Shown: in pieces, positions 32,201-37,437 of the stretch | How positions within the stretch are numbered: the first letter of the stretch is position 1 | Layout: each line of letters opens with the position of its first letter | NCBI GenBank assembly: GCA_030248195.1 | Contig: JASAND010007749.1 | Span: 1-64,000 of the forward strand | DNA length: 64,000 bases | Source of the DNA: Trissonchulus latispiculum | Taxonomy: Eukaryota > Nematoda > Enoplea > Enoplida > Ironidae | Direction of reading: 5' to 3' | The notes under the pieces: model-generated | Told to the model about the DNA's origin: nothing | Database searches by the model: none | The model's input: the letters and a program-made list of their open reading frames with translations, nothing else | Translations under genes and position numbers: made by a program

Positions 32201-33833
32201 GGTGCTAAGACTTATTTTTTGAGCACTTTTTAGCTTGGTTAGAGCTGTATGTGGAAAACAGGCTATTTGTACTGTATTTTTAGCGTTTTTAGCCCAGTTC
32301 CCCCACTTTTGGACCTTCCCCCACTATTGGGGAGGCGTCCCCCACTTATTTTGGCTAGAAAACCCCCAGTCAAATACAGTAATTGGTACCCTGGGATGCG
32401 AAACAGGTATTATGATGATACGATGTACTTATTGTGCGCCGTAGGCGCGAAAAGTTTTATAAAAAATGGGCGTTTTACACATGGCATGGAGAAAATTCCT
32501 GGGGTCCACCATTTCGGGGGAAACTCACCTACTCCTTCACCCCTGGCTACGCGTCTGGCTAGAATTAAAGCTACCATTAAAATTATTTTATGTTTCAGAA
32601 ATTAGACAGCTATTGAATTGAATCTTCCTTTTTTACCGGAAACTGATTAATGTAGAAAAACACATGGTTTCTTTTTTGGTATTTCTAAAAATTGTCTGTC
32701 TGTTTTTACTAAGTTTTTTTATTTTTTTAGAATCCTGGTGGTCTGGATCCGGATGGTGATGATGAAAATAGTAACAGTTGTCCCCAGAAATCCACTTCAT
32801 CATCTCTCCCTGGTTCTGCCACATCTGCACCACCTAAGCCTACGCGTACATTCTTCAAGGTAGGTTGGATTTGGCGCCATGGCTCTGATAGTACATTGCT
32901 ACATTAGTCCTTAAAACGTGTCAGCGGTGGTATGTCGCAGTCGTATAGCTTTGTGAAAATGTGAAAGACAACGAATTAGATTTAATTTGAGCGAATTAAT
33001 GGATTGAGCTGAGATGAAGAACTCATCGATTATAAATTTACTAATCATTATTAGCAATTTCCAAGCTTATCTTTCTTTCTTTCTTTCTCATTCGACTGAA
33101 ATTTAAATTTTAGTTATGTAACATTACCACCATTTTTTTATTTCTTTATTTATATTTATTTTATTATTTGTTGTTTGCTTTTTTATTTCAGCGATCCAAG
33201 TCAATGATCTACCCGGGCCTCCGTAGCGATGTGAGTCCCTTTGAGCATTCTATCCCGGACAGCCTCCCATTGGCGGACCGGCCGGCCCTGCTTCAGCCGG
33301 ACGCTGAACCCGCCAAACTGTTTCGACTGCGACCTCTACAGCGAACCTGGACTCAACATGAGGTTTCTACTGTTGCTTTCAATTTTGTAGATCTACAGAT
33401 TAAACCTGTGTGTCCTGTTAATTTTGTCTAAAATCCATCTAGCTTGATGCGACTGCAGTAGCCTTGGCAGCTCAGTGGGCAGAACGTCGGAGCGTTAATC
33501 CGAAAGTCGTGGGTTCAAATTTTTCGGGTCTTCTTAGGTGCTAAAGTGACAATTTCATTTTTGCAAAGCATCATAACGTTTTTTACGTTTCGTTTTTGTA
33601 GAAGTCTGCCGTATCACTGGGTATTGAGGAACCGACCCGGTTGGGATTTTCTGGCCGGGCGGATTGGACCTATGAGCCCGGAAAATTGGCTTCCTTGGAC
33701 AAGAAGGAGTTGAGCTGTCAGCCTGGTAGCTCAATCTCAAAGAGTGACAGTGCGTCACCAGCCCTGAGAAAGTTGGATGAAGTTTTGGCCAGCACTGCTA
33801 CAACTGTAGGCGCTGATGATGATAAAGATGATG
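2202..33833 (+). CDS. UBR5: E3 ubiquitin-protein ligase UBR5 (Hyd/EDD), partial, 37 exons visible
   Basis: UBR5 is a very large nuclear/cytoplasmic N-degron-recognising HECT ubiquitin ligase. The 37 exons sum to 7,216 nt, about 2,405 codons, and all junctions keep phase. In order they show a UBA-like segment (exons 3-4: VIVRELQRT then [16 protein letters not shown]), the propeller-like N-terminal half (exons 5-16), the UBR zinc box (exons 21-23: [52 protein letters not shown]) and [15 protein letters not shown] (exon 25). Then come a Gly/Ser/acidic middle (exon 29) and helical exons 31-34 ([32 protein letters not shown]). The segment matching the family motif before the MLLE domain is [19 protein letters not shown]. 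The N-terminal exon(s) lie upstream of the window; MLLE and HECT are absent. Low-complexity insertions make this part longer than the equivalent human stretch. Identity of the gene is near certain from the UBR box. Confidence 0.95.
2640..3060. repeat. G-run foldback repeat in UBR5 intron 1
   Basis: Arms 2,640-2,785 and 2,910-3,060 are inverted copies (GCTAAAATAGCG, GCGAAGCCGG, GGTAAAAATGGT, GGTTATGGGG) enclosing G/C runs. Same family as the 30.7-32.4 kb cluster. Confidence 0.7.
3284..3488 (+). CDS. UBR5: UBR5 visible exon 2
   Basis: [10 protein letters not shown], then [23 protein letters not shown], matching the conserved PASVIPEELISQ of UBR5. Donor GTAAAG at 3489, phase 0. Confidence 0.92.
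4234..4287 (+). CDS. UBR5: UBR5 visible exon 3 (UBA, first part)
   Basis: 54 bp, [18 protein letters not shown], first part of the UBA domain. Flanked by CAG and GTGAGT; phase 0 both sides. Confidence 0.92.
4671..4764 (+). CDS. UBR5: UBR5 visible exon 4 (UBA, second part)
   Basis: [20 protein letters not shown] followed by SDSYLPG, nearly invariant in UBR5. Donor GTATAT at 4765, phase 1. Confidence 0.94.
5258..8081 (-). pseudogene. LINE ORF2 (AP endonuclease plus reverse transcriptase), broken
   Basis: Endonuclease motifs: [47 protein letters not shown] motifs: [72 protein letters not shown]. The C-terminal part has [19 protein letters not shown]. An in-frame TGA at 7,878-7,880 separates YNIYR from [13 protein letters not shown] in the same frame. 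After [12 protein letters not shown] the frame shifts near 6,030 and again near 5,945 before the C-terminal block (5,947-5,258). The catalytic YADD is intact but the copy cannot make full-length protein. Confidence 0.9.
8105..9085 (-). pseudogene. LINE ORF1 (zinc-finger and CCHC-knuckle protein), frameshifted
   Basis: The 9085-8390 frame has a Cys-rich block ([27 protein letters not shown]) that looks like a PHD/RING-type finger, then a Pro/Ala linker ([12 protein letters not shown]). A second frame (8478-8209) supplies the knuckle [14 protein letters not shown] and [11 protein letters not shown]. Shifting frame again at an A-run gives [10 protein letters not shown], which restores the last knuckle Cys and continues to 8105. 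So one ancestral ORF is broken in at least two places. Two knuckles and a finger fit nucleic-acid binding by an ORF1 protein. Confidence 0.7.
9398..9786 (+). CDS. UBR5: UBR5 visible exon 5
   Basis: [20 protein letters not shown], the conserved [22 protein letters not shown] segment, then Ala- and Gly/Ser-rich sequence. Phase 1 in; ends YWNDPSLM, donor GTTTGT at 9787, phase 0. Confidence 0.93.
10402..10533 (+). CDS. UBR5: UBR5 visible exon 6
   Basis: [20 protein letters not shown] and [14 protein letters not shown], matching the propeller blade FICIGALYSELLAVSSKGELYQWKW. Donor GTGGGT at 10534. Confidence 0.93.
10735..10845 (+). CDS. UBR5: UBR5 visible exon 7
   Basis: [20 protein letters not shown] then [13 protein letters not shown]; phase 0 to 0, donor GTGGGT at 10846. 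Aligns to the EKIVLLSANSIRATVATENNK region. Confidence 0.9.
10975..11126 (+). CDS. UBR5: UBR5 visible exon 8
   Basis: [19 protein letters not shown] then [18 protein letters not shown]; donor GTAAGC at 11127, phase 2 (tryptophan codon split). Confidence 0.9.
11527..11632 (+). CDS. UBR5: UBR5 visible exon 9
   Basis: Completes [16 protein letters not shown] (family WWGVVPFSQRKK) and ends IAFGSQ. Donor GTAGAT at 11633. Confidence 0.92.
11881..12071 (+). CDS. UBR5: UBR5 visible exon 10
   Basis: [18 protein letters not shown] then [17 protein letters not shown], matching VCLRNNPLYHAGAVAFSI and WNMNDSCRFQL. Donor GTAGGT at 12072, phase 2. Confidence 0.93.
12210..12875. mobile_element. Foldback MITE with polyC/polyG arms (family M, copy 1), in UBR5 intron 10
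   Basis: The left arm (about 12,222-12,310, GAGTACGTAATAACTAAGAG, polyC run) is an imperfect inverted match of the right arm (about 12,725-12,870, ending TTATGTACTCTTGGTA). Ends shared with copies at 40.69 and 54.70 kb. The interior (12,420-12,690) contains the G-run/CCGGCGAAGCCGG-type repeat. No coding sequence. Confidence 0.65.
12940..13250 (+). CDS. UBR5: UBR5 visible exon 11
   Basis: Ser/Pro/Gln-rich linker ([41 protein letters not shown]). Phase decides the donor: GTACGT at 13251 (phase 1) fits exon 12; the nearby GTAAGC at 13255 does not. Confidence 0.85.
13683..13831 (+). CDS. UBR5: UBR5 visible exon 12
   Basis: [10 protein letters not shown] then [18 protein letters not shown] and GTVVM, matching EEQWSLREVVFVEDVKNVPVG. 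Donor GTACGT at 13832. Confidence 0.93.
14316..14426 (+). CDS. UBR5: UBR5 visible exon 13
   Basis: [12 protein letters not shown] then [10 protein letters not shown], matching KVDGAYVAVKFPG and CRLLRIDELQ. Phase 0 both ends; donor GTAATA at 14427. Confidence 0.93.
14657..14780 (+). CDS. UBR5: UBR5 visible exon 14
   Basis: [20 protein letters not shown], matching VVKTGGTPKVPDCFQRTPKK. Donor GTATGC at 14781, phase 1. Confidence 0.92.
14923..15077 (+). CDS. UBR5: UBR5 visible exon 15
   Basis: [20 protein letters not shown] then SATAFLG; equivalent to VRYCIFDLATGKAEQENNFPTSSIAFLG by position. Donor GTACGT at 15078. Confidence 0.88.
15368..15610 (+). CDS. UBR5: UBR5 visible exon 16
   Basis: [20 protein letters not shown], the [23 protein letters not shown] motif of UBR5, then [11 protein letters not shown] and a Ser run. 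Donor GTGAGC at 15611. Confidence 0.95.
15761..15832 (-). tRNA. tRNA-Asn(GTT)-like sequence, SINE-embedded copy 1
   Basis: On the - strand the acceptor arms GCACCTG/CAGGTGC, D-stem GCTC/GAGC and anticodon stem TCTGC/GCAGA pair perfectly; the T-stem carries one mismatch. The anticodon loop GCGTTAA gives GTT, but position 33 is C instead of the near-universal T. The same flanks recur at 47.3 and 47.5 kb, so this is more likely a tRNA-derived retroposon than a working gene. Confidence 0.45.
16193..16274 (+). CDS. UBR5: UBR5 visible exon 17
   Basis: [20 protein letters not shown], matching TLMQHILRCDYEACRQYL. Donor GTATGT at 16275, phase 1. Confidence 0.92.
16557..16803 (+). CDS. UBR5: UBR5 visible exon 18
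   Basis: [19 protein letters not shown], matching [19 protein letters not shown]. Donor GTAAGT at 16804, phase 2. Confidence 0.94.
17143..17384 (+). CDS. UBR5: UBR5 visible exon 19
   Basis: Gly/Pro/Ser-rich linker including [14 protein letters not shown], likely equivalent of the family's SSSSRSLRLREMMRRS stretch. Phase 2 in, phase 1 out (GTAAGA at 17385). Confidence 0.82.
17669..17855 (+). CDS. UBR5: UBR5 visible exon 20
   Basis: [20 protein letters not shown] then YLLELLSAK, matching DRKANAHFILKLLCDS and YLRELLSAKD. Donor GTAATA at 17856. Confidence 0.94.
18360..18594 (+). CDS. UBR5: UBR5 visible exon 21 (into UBR box), GC donor
   Basis: [37 protein letters not shown] and [17 protein letters not shown] lead into the UBR box. 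The exon must end after CAG at 18594 to join DIFECKTCG in frame, so the donor is GCACGT, a GC-AG intron. Confidence 0.94.
18928..19019 (+). CDS. UBR5: UBR5 visible exon 22 (UBR box, Cys/His cluster)
   Basis: [20 protein letters not shown] then CHKGHDCK: the first zinc ligands of the UBR-type finger. Donor GTACGT at 19020, phase 2. Confidence 0.97.
19245..19391 (+). CDS. UBR5: UBR5 visible exon 23 (UBR box end)
   Basis: [20 protein letters not shown] then [18 protein letters not shown]. Remaining zinc ligands present. The upstream intron has a 29-bp tandem duplication (about 19,180-19,240). Donor GTACGT at 19392. Confidence 0.97.
19787..19911 (+). CDS. UBR5: UBR5 visible exon 24
   Basis: [20 protein letters not shown] then RQYRPTRAK, matching [27 protein letters not shown]. 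Donor GTAGGA at 19912. Confidence 0.95.
20239..20365 (+). CDS. UBR5: UBR5 visible exon 25
   Basis: [20 protein letters not shown] then [12 protein letters not shown]; the family has [24 protein letters not shown]. Donor GTATGT at 20366, phase 2. Confidence 0.96.
21032..21370 (+). CDS. UBR5: UBR5 visible exon 26
   Basis: [20 protein letters not shown] then [24 protein letters not shown], and a Gly/Ser tail. Matches LDCFTHCLIVKC..LLDTLLGTLVKELQ and RFLRSVARVFVIL. Phase selects donor GTATGT at 21371. Confidence 0.94.
21772..21931 (+). CDS. UBR5: UBR5 visible exon 27
   Basis: [20 protein letters not shown] then [20 protein letters not shown], matching KCKRVFQALLPYAVEELCNVAESLIVPVRMGIARP. Donor GTGTGT at 21932. 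Confidence 0.95.
22153..22324 (+). CDS. UBR5: UBR5 visible exon 28
   Basis: [20 protein letters not shown] (family SEELFSVEPLPPRP) ending EPMDVDDS. Donor GTGAAC at 22325, phase 1. Confidence 0.9.
22554..23207 (+). CDS. UBR5: UBR5 visible exon 29 (acidic, Gly- and His-rich)
   Basis: The longest exon, 654 bp and all low complexity: an Asp run at the start (about 22,579-22,605), Gly/Ser blocks, a His tract around 22,950-22,980 followed directly by [18 protein letters not shown]. Occupies the position of the acidic linker in other UBR5 proteins, but the His tract is distinctive. Donor GTAGGT at 23208. Confidence 0.88.
23411..23617 (+). CDS. UBR5: UBR5 visible exon 30
   Basis: [20 protein letters not shown], matching the family's PRSMQWAVRNTQHQR. 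Phase 1 in and out; donor GTAGGA at 23618. Confidence 0.9.
23847..24075. mobile_element. Foldback MITE (family F), full copy in UBR5 intron 30
   Basis: Arms 23,848-23,920 and 23,935-24,008 are near-perfect inverted repeats (GAAAAACGCCTGCC, CACTAAGGCAAAGCCTTAGT, CCGAAACAGGAGAGAGC). Fragments of the same family occur near 14,145, 15,690, 18,195-18,300, 24,545-24,615 and 27,575-27,890. Non-coding. Confidence 0.7.
24198..24520 (+). CDS. UBR5: UBR5 visible exon 31
   Basis: [20 protein letters not shown], an Ala run, then [20 protein letters not shown] and TREEAVALQ. Matches SAGLIYIDPSNLRRSGT and LARAYSIVIRQISDLMGL. Donor GTACTT at 24521. Confidence 0.95.
24642..24667. repeat. Perfect hairpin heading satellite module A
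   Basis: 11-bp stem ATAGGGGTCGC/GCGACCCCTAT with loop GGTA, about 1 kb upstream of tandem array A. The CGC-GNNA-GCG tip is shared with hairpins at 33,871 and 56,913. Confidence 0.75.
25320..25700. repeat. 163-bp tandem repeat, about 2.3 units, in UBR5 intron 31
   Basis: TGCTGGGCTGG recurs at 25,347, 25,510 and 25,673, exactly 163 bp apart, with most of the unit conserved. It opens overlapping pseudo-ORFs that I do not regard as genes. Confidence 0.9.
25700..27060. repeat. Tandem array A, 142/147-bp units, about 9 copies
   Basis: CAAATTTGG recurs at 25,741, 25,883, 26,030, 26,177, 26,319, 26,465, 26,612, 26,754, 26,901, and a degraded copy CAAAATAG starts at 27,048. Spacings are 142, 147, 147, 142, 146, 147, 142, 147 and 147. 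The length step comes from one extra GGGGT in the (GGGGT)n tract. Units are nearly identical. Confidence 0.97.
27136..28260. mobile_element. Long-TIR foldback element (family T, copy T1)
   Basis: Arms of about 180 bp: 27,136-27,318 and 28,072-28,260 are inverted copies, starting ACAAGAACCAAAAATGCTCC at the outer end. The interior contains F-family sequence (27,575-27,890). No transposase. Family members T2 and T3 lie at 39.9 and 58.9 kb. No clear target duplication. Confidence 0.85.
28549..28876 (+). CDS. UBR5: UBR5 visible exon 32
   Basis: [20 protein letters not shown] then [15 protein letters not shown], matching NYVEEKLIPTWNWMVSIMDSTEAQLRYGSALASAG. Donor GTAGGG at 28877, phase 1. The preceding intron is 4.0 kb and filled with repeats. 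Confidence 0.96.
29135..29226 (+). CDS. UBR5: UBR5 visible exon 33
   Basis: [20 protein letters not shown], matching GDFLNYALSLMRSHNDEHSD. Donor GTACGT at 29227. Confidence 0.95.
29228..29493. repeat. 125-bp tandem duplication containing a splice acceptor
   Basis: AAATTGTTGTTCGAAAATAG occurs at 29,281 and 29,406 (offset 125). Both copies end in a T-rich tract plus AG (near 29,365 and 29,493); only the second joins exon 34 in frame. Confidence 0.85.
29494..29811 (+). CDS. UBR5: UBR5 visible exon 34
   Basis: [20 protein letters not shown] then YYVKHA, matching LPVLDVCSLKHVAYVFQALIYWIKA, followed by a Thr/Ala/Ser tract. Donor GTAAGT at 29812. Confidence 0.95.
29812..32730. other. UBR5 intron 34, filled with G-run repeats
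   Basis: 2.9-kb intron. The first 650 bp show nothing recognisable; 30,480-32,450 is a cluster of the G-run/CCGGCGAAGCCGG dispersed repeat in both orientations. The long ORFs there arise from G/C homopolymers. Confidence 0.75.
30720..32450. repeat. Cluster of G-run-rich dispersed repeats
   Basis: Runs of 7-10 G or C (about 30,810-30,870, 31,095-31,250, 31,745-31,870, 32,055-32,140) alternate with the CCGGCGAAGCCGG/CCGGCTTCGCCGG motif and a shared A/T-rich body. At 31,096-31,200 a roughly 40-bp G-rich unit is tandemly repeated. Related copies at 2.6-3.2, 3.7-4.5, 12.4-12.7, 13.9-14.1, 43.6 and 47.1-47.85 kb. Confidence 0.75.
32731..32859 (+). CDS. UBR5: UBR5 visible exon 35
   Basis: [16 protein letters not shown] then a Ser/Pro stretch ending PTRTFFK; matches the ENDDDTNQS..HPFF region before the RRSDSM motif. 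Donor GTAGGT at 32860. Confidence 0.85.
33192..33362 (+). CDS. UBR5: UBR5 visible exon 36
   Basis: [20 protein letters not shown] then [18 protein letters not shown], matching [38 protein letters not shown]. Donor GTTTCT at 33363, a weak GT donor. Confidence 0.95.
33461..33530 (+). other. Degraded tRNA-like sequence (tRNA-derived repeat)
   Basis: GCCTTGG, D-arm GCTC..GAAC, anticodon arm TCGGA-GCGTTAA-TCCGA and GGGTTCAAA are visible, but the 3' acceptor strand is missing. The loop GCGTTAA is the same as in the SINE-like tRNAs at 15.8 and 47.3-47.6 kb. Confidence 0.5.
33602..33833 (+). CDS. UBR5: UBR5 visible exon 37, last one found
   Basis: In frame with exon 36: [20 protein letters not shown], then a Ser-rich and acidic end (GADDDKDDG). 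It does not match a well-conserved UBR5 block. Ends in phase 1 at donor GTATGG (33834). No exon with the required phase and UBR5 similarity follows; the next sequence, 37 bp on, is a hairpin heading a satellite module. Confidence 0.8.
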
Positions 33834-33870
33834 GTATGGTTTCTTTCTTTGTCCCTGTTACGCCTAAATC

Positions 33871-33896
33871 AGGTAGTGCGCGTTAGCGCACTACCT
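33871..33896. repeat. Perfect hairpin heading satellite module B
   Basis: 11-bp stem AGGTAGTGCGC/GCGCACTACCT with loop GTTA, 850 bp upstream of tandem array B and just after the last UBR5 donor. Confidence 0.75.
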
Positions 33897-34735
33897 AGAA
33901 TAGGGAAATTTGCACGTTGTGCGCCTTATTGGAAACTGTTTTTTTAATAACTCACGGAGGAGTGGACCGATCGGGCTCAAACTCGGTGTGTGAAGAGCCT
34001 ATGGGCAGGGGTACATGCTGTGAAAATTTGAGCCGAATCGGTCGAGCCAATCTCGAGATATGCAAATTAGGTGCTTTGGCCGCTACACAGTTCTCTCCAT
34101 TTTTTCCCCCCACCCCTAGAGGTCGGAGGACAAAAAATTTCTATAAGGTTTTGCTATTTTTGTGGATAGAAAGTGCCGCAATTCTGGGCGAATTTTTCTT
34201 TTCGCCGTTTTCGCCCCCCATAGGTCTGTGTACTCCTAGGATTTTTCGATTTTTGACCCCCCCGGAAAGTCCGAAAATTTATTAGCCAGTCTACAGAGAG
34301 CAAGGCTCAAAGCCAGGTTCTCATATTGGGGTTATAGCATCGCCCCAAGGTGAAGATCTCCGGGAAACGAGATGGTGCTGTTTGGTGGTCTGTGGCGCCC
34401 TGGCCAGGGGTCACTAGTTAACGTGTAAAAGGGGGGGTCTGGGCCTACGGAGTAGGCAGCCCTATACATAAGAGCTGCTGGGCTGAGGTTTCGTTTTCGA
34501 ATAGGAACCCCTATATGGTGAATCTAAATGGCCCATTAGTTTTGCTCTATCACCTATCCGTGGGGCTGGGGGGCACCCTGATGGAGGTGGGCCCTACCGT
34601 GTCGCAACTCCAACTTTATCCTCTTCTACAGAAATATCTACAGTGAGCAGGTCTCTCTTATTTGGGGTTTGGGGTGGGGTGCGGGGGCACTACTGCATAG
34701 GCTATAGTAGGTTTCGCCCGGACCCCTGTGGCGCC
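33897..34735. other. Non-coding body of satellite module B
   Basis: No coding similarity. Contains the dispersed phrase AATCTCGAGATATGC also seen in the 336-bp array at 41.9 kb, suggesting related non-autonomous elements. Confidence 0.55.
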
Positions 34736-35210
34736 CTGGCCAGGGGTCCGGACCGTGGACCATGCCCAAAATGGCCAAAAATCGATTTTTCCAAAAGTGG
34801 CCAAGTTTGGTATCAAATGAAAGCCCTTGGTGAGGCGAACATTTTTTGTCATTGGAGGACCCCTCCAAAGTGGCCCCAGTGGCCTGTGGCGCCCTGACCA
34901 GGGTCCGGACCGGTCCAAAATGGCCAAAAATCGATTTTTCCAAAAGTGGCCAAGTTTGGTATCAAATGAATGCCCTTGGTGAGGCGAACATTTTTTGTCA
35001 TTGGAGGACCCCTCCAAAGTGGCCCCAGTGGCCTGTGGCGCCCTGACCAGGGTCCGGACCGGTCCAAAATGGTCAAAAATCGATTTTTCCAAAAGTGGCC
35101 AAGTTTGGTATCAAATGAAAGCCCTTGGTGAGGCGAACATTTTTTGTCATTGGAGGACCCCTCCAAAGTGGCCCCAGTGGCCTGTGGCGCCCTGACCAGG
35201 GTCCGGACCA
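34736..35210. repeat. Tandem array B, 149-bp units, about 3 copies
   Basis: CAAGTTTGGTATCAAATGA recurs at 34,802, 34,951 and 35,100 (149-bp steps). The core AAAAGTGGCCAAGTTTGGTA and following ATCAAATGAAAGCCCT resemble array A, so the two are related. Cut at 35,210 by the RT copy P2. Confidence 0.95.
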
Positions 35211-36110
35211 GATTTCATAACAAAAATCAACGAAACAAACTCTGCAAAAACTGTAAATACTTATGACTTCACTACCTTATATACTAACCTACGCCATGAC
35301 ACAATATGTACCAATTTGGAAGAATTAATTAATAAAACTATGAGATACCCTATGCATAAAGCTAAGTTACGTGTTAGATGGGGTACAACTAAGAACACTA
35401 AAGATGTAATTACTTCCGAAATACTGATAAACCACATCAAATTCCTTCTGAACAACTTGTATTTTACTTGTGGCAATCGAATCTTTAAGCAAACTATTGG
35501 TATACCTATGGGTAGTAATGCTGCTCCATCTATAGCTAACCTCGTTCTTCATAATATGGAATTTAATTATATTTATCGTAATAAGGATAAAGCGACAACT
35601 AAGTTTCTTAGAAAATCATTTAGGCTAATAGATGATATAACTGTACTAGACGATGAAGACTACTTTGAAGAAATTAAAGACGACATGTATTCAAACGAAC
35701 TGGAATTAAACAAAATCAATTACATCAATACAGAAGCTAATGTGTTGGACTTACATATTACCATTGAGAATGGAAAATTCATTACAAGCCTTTACGACAA
35801 AAGAGACGACTTTCCTTTTACTACTTATAAATTCCCAACTGCTTCTTCAAACATATCATCCACTATAATAAAAAATACAATAAAATCTCAAATAATTAGG
35901 TACAGTAGTATATGTACCAAATACGAAGACTTTATTAAGTGTACTAGAACAGCAAGTAGTATGCTAAAATGCAGAGGATATACACATAAGTTTATTAAGA
36001 ACAGTTTCTATAGAACAATATACCAACAATCTGACATACCAGCAAAATACGATTTAAAATCTGACAATATCAAAGCCAGATGGACTGCAATAAAGAATAT
36101 GATAATCTAA
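35211..36110 (+). pseudogene. Penelope-like-type RT, 5'-truncated copy (P2)
   Basis: Open from GAT at 35,211 to TAA at 36,108-36,110, about 299 codons. Has motif A ([15 protein letters not shown]), [18 protein letters not shown] and an LIDDITVLDD catalytic box. It begins abruptly within the RT domain, directly abutting array B, consistent with a 5'-truncated insertion. No GIY-YIG endonuclease. About as long as the 3' two thirds of P1 at 49.8 kb, to which it is clearly related. Confidence 0.85.
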
Positions 36111-36134
36111 TTACCTGGCTCTCCTGTTGAAAAC

Positions 36135-36291
36135 CCGGCTTTGCCGGCCAATGAAATCCCGGCTTTGCCGGCCATGAAAACCCGGCTCTGCCGGCCATGA
36201 AAACCCGGCTTTGCCGGCCCATGTAAGCCCGGCTCTGCCGGCCATTCACTACCGTCCTGCACCTTTCCCTATGAAATCCCGGCTTCGCCGG
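36135..36291 (+). repeat. Array of six CCGGC-loop-GCCGG mini-hairpins 3' of RT copy P2
   Basis: Hairpins at 36,135, 36,159, 36,182, 36,205, 36,229 and 36,279. All have stem CCGGC/GCCGG; loops are TTT, TTT, TCT, TTT, TCT, TTC. Spacing is 23-24 bp for the first five and 50 bp before the sixth. They start 25 bp after the RT stop codon. Confidence 0.92.
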
Positions 36292-36342
36292 CCATTCACT
36301 ACCGTCCTGCACTTTTCCCTAATTCTCTATTCATAAATTTCT

Positions 36343-36640
36343 ATGGACTAAGATCAGGATGATTCAGGTCTCATAGAGGCTGGCCTAACCAGTTACTTCG
36401 TGATCTTATACCTTATTACTATTAAAATTTTAATTAGTTAACTGGATCCCTCTGACGATGTATCATTCTGGTCCTAGTCCACCTCTGGCCCACTGGTAAA
36501 AACATCATACGGCGTCCTACACTTTTCCCGCTAATTGTAAAACCAATTCGACCTCTTACTTTTTTCATGGTCAGAGTCTAAGGGATTAGGGCCGAAAGAC
36601 TCTGATTAATCTATCAAATTGATCAGTATACGTATATGTA
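36343..36640 (+). other. Conserved structured 3' region of RT copy P2
   Basis: Contains TCTGACGATG, GGTCCTAGTCC and the hairpin TCAGAGTC...GACTCTGA whose loop carries GGGATTAGGGCCGAAA. The same ordered motifs occur downstream of P1 (51,760-52,010). Confidence 0.6.
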
Positions 36641-36779
36641 TCGAACCAGTAATTAATTTCTTTCTGTATTAGTTTAAATAAGCCCATCTATCCCATATCC
36701 TGTTTTGTTTTGTTTTTGTTTGTTTATTTGTTGTTGGCACACATTTTAGTTATTTCAGTAGCTTAAGCAATCATCACGT

Positions 36780-37321
36780 AAGGCATCAAAAAAGGTAAAG
36801 GTACCTTAAACATTTATGCGATATCACATTGTGGCTTATAATTTACTTAAGTGCTTCGGGAAACACAGGTACTTTAAATTGTATTTGTGGTATAATCGTA
36901 ATCGTTACCGCTAACTGCGCATATCCCTCCATCTTCTCCTGTCTTTGGAAATGTGGTAGGTTGGGATTAACATGTGGTGTGGCCGTAATTGTGAAAAAAC
37001 TGATTTCGTCGGAAATGGCCATTTTTTGACCCTAAAAACAGTTTTTTGCTTATACTGACTTAGCTCAAAGGTTGTAAAAACAAAAATGTTCATTTTCGTG
37101 TGCTCGTTCCAGCCATAACAACCAATTCCGTGTCTTGTCTACCTACTGGGAGTTTAAGGTCCAAAACCAAAACTTTCTTATCTTTTGGCCTAAAAATATG
37201 GGACTGGTCCCAGAATGTTAAAGAGCACGTATATAGGTTATTTCGTAAGTTTTAGCCATCAACGCAAAGAATTAAAGCCGTATGTGTCAAAAATACCCGA
37301 AAGAAAACCAGCACCTTAAGT
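36780..37321. mobile_element. TTAA-type MITE relic (family Q, copy 1)
   Basis: 36,970-37,321 matches 63,480-63,831 over several hundred bases and ends in the same AAACCAGCACC-TTAA. The left end is unclear. It lies just upstream of the first BRWD exon visible here. Confidence 0.6.
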
Positions 37322-37437
37322 TATCTGTTATCAAGCTCAACAAAGTTAGTTACTTTTCAGTGATGGCAACTGAACGCATACTTTTTACTAACGTTACGTA
37401 ATTTTGATGTTTTTAGCTTTTTTGCTTTCAATTTTAG

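Noticed and set aside
36135..36291. CRISPR-like array
   Set aside because: Eukaryotic context, 23-24 bp period, no unique spacers and no cas genes; it is a hairpin array in a retroelement 3' region.
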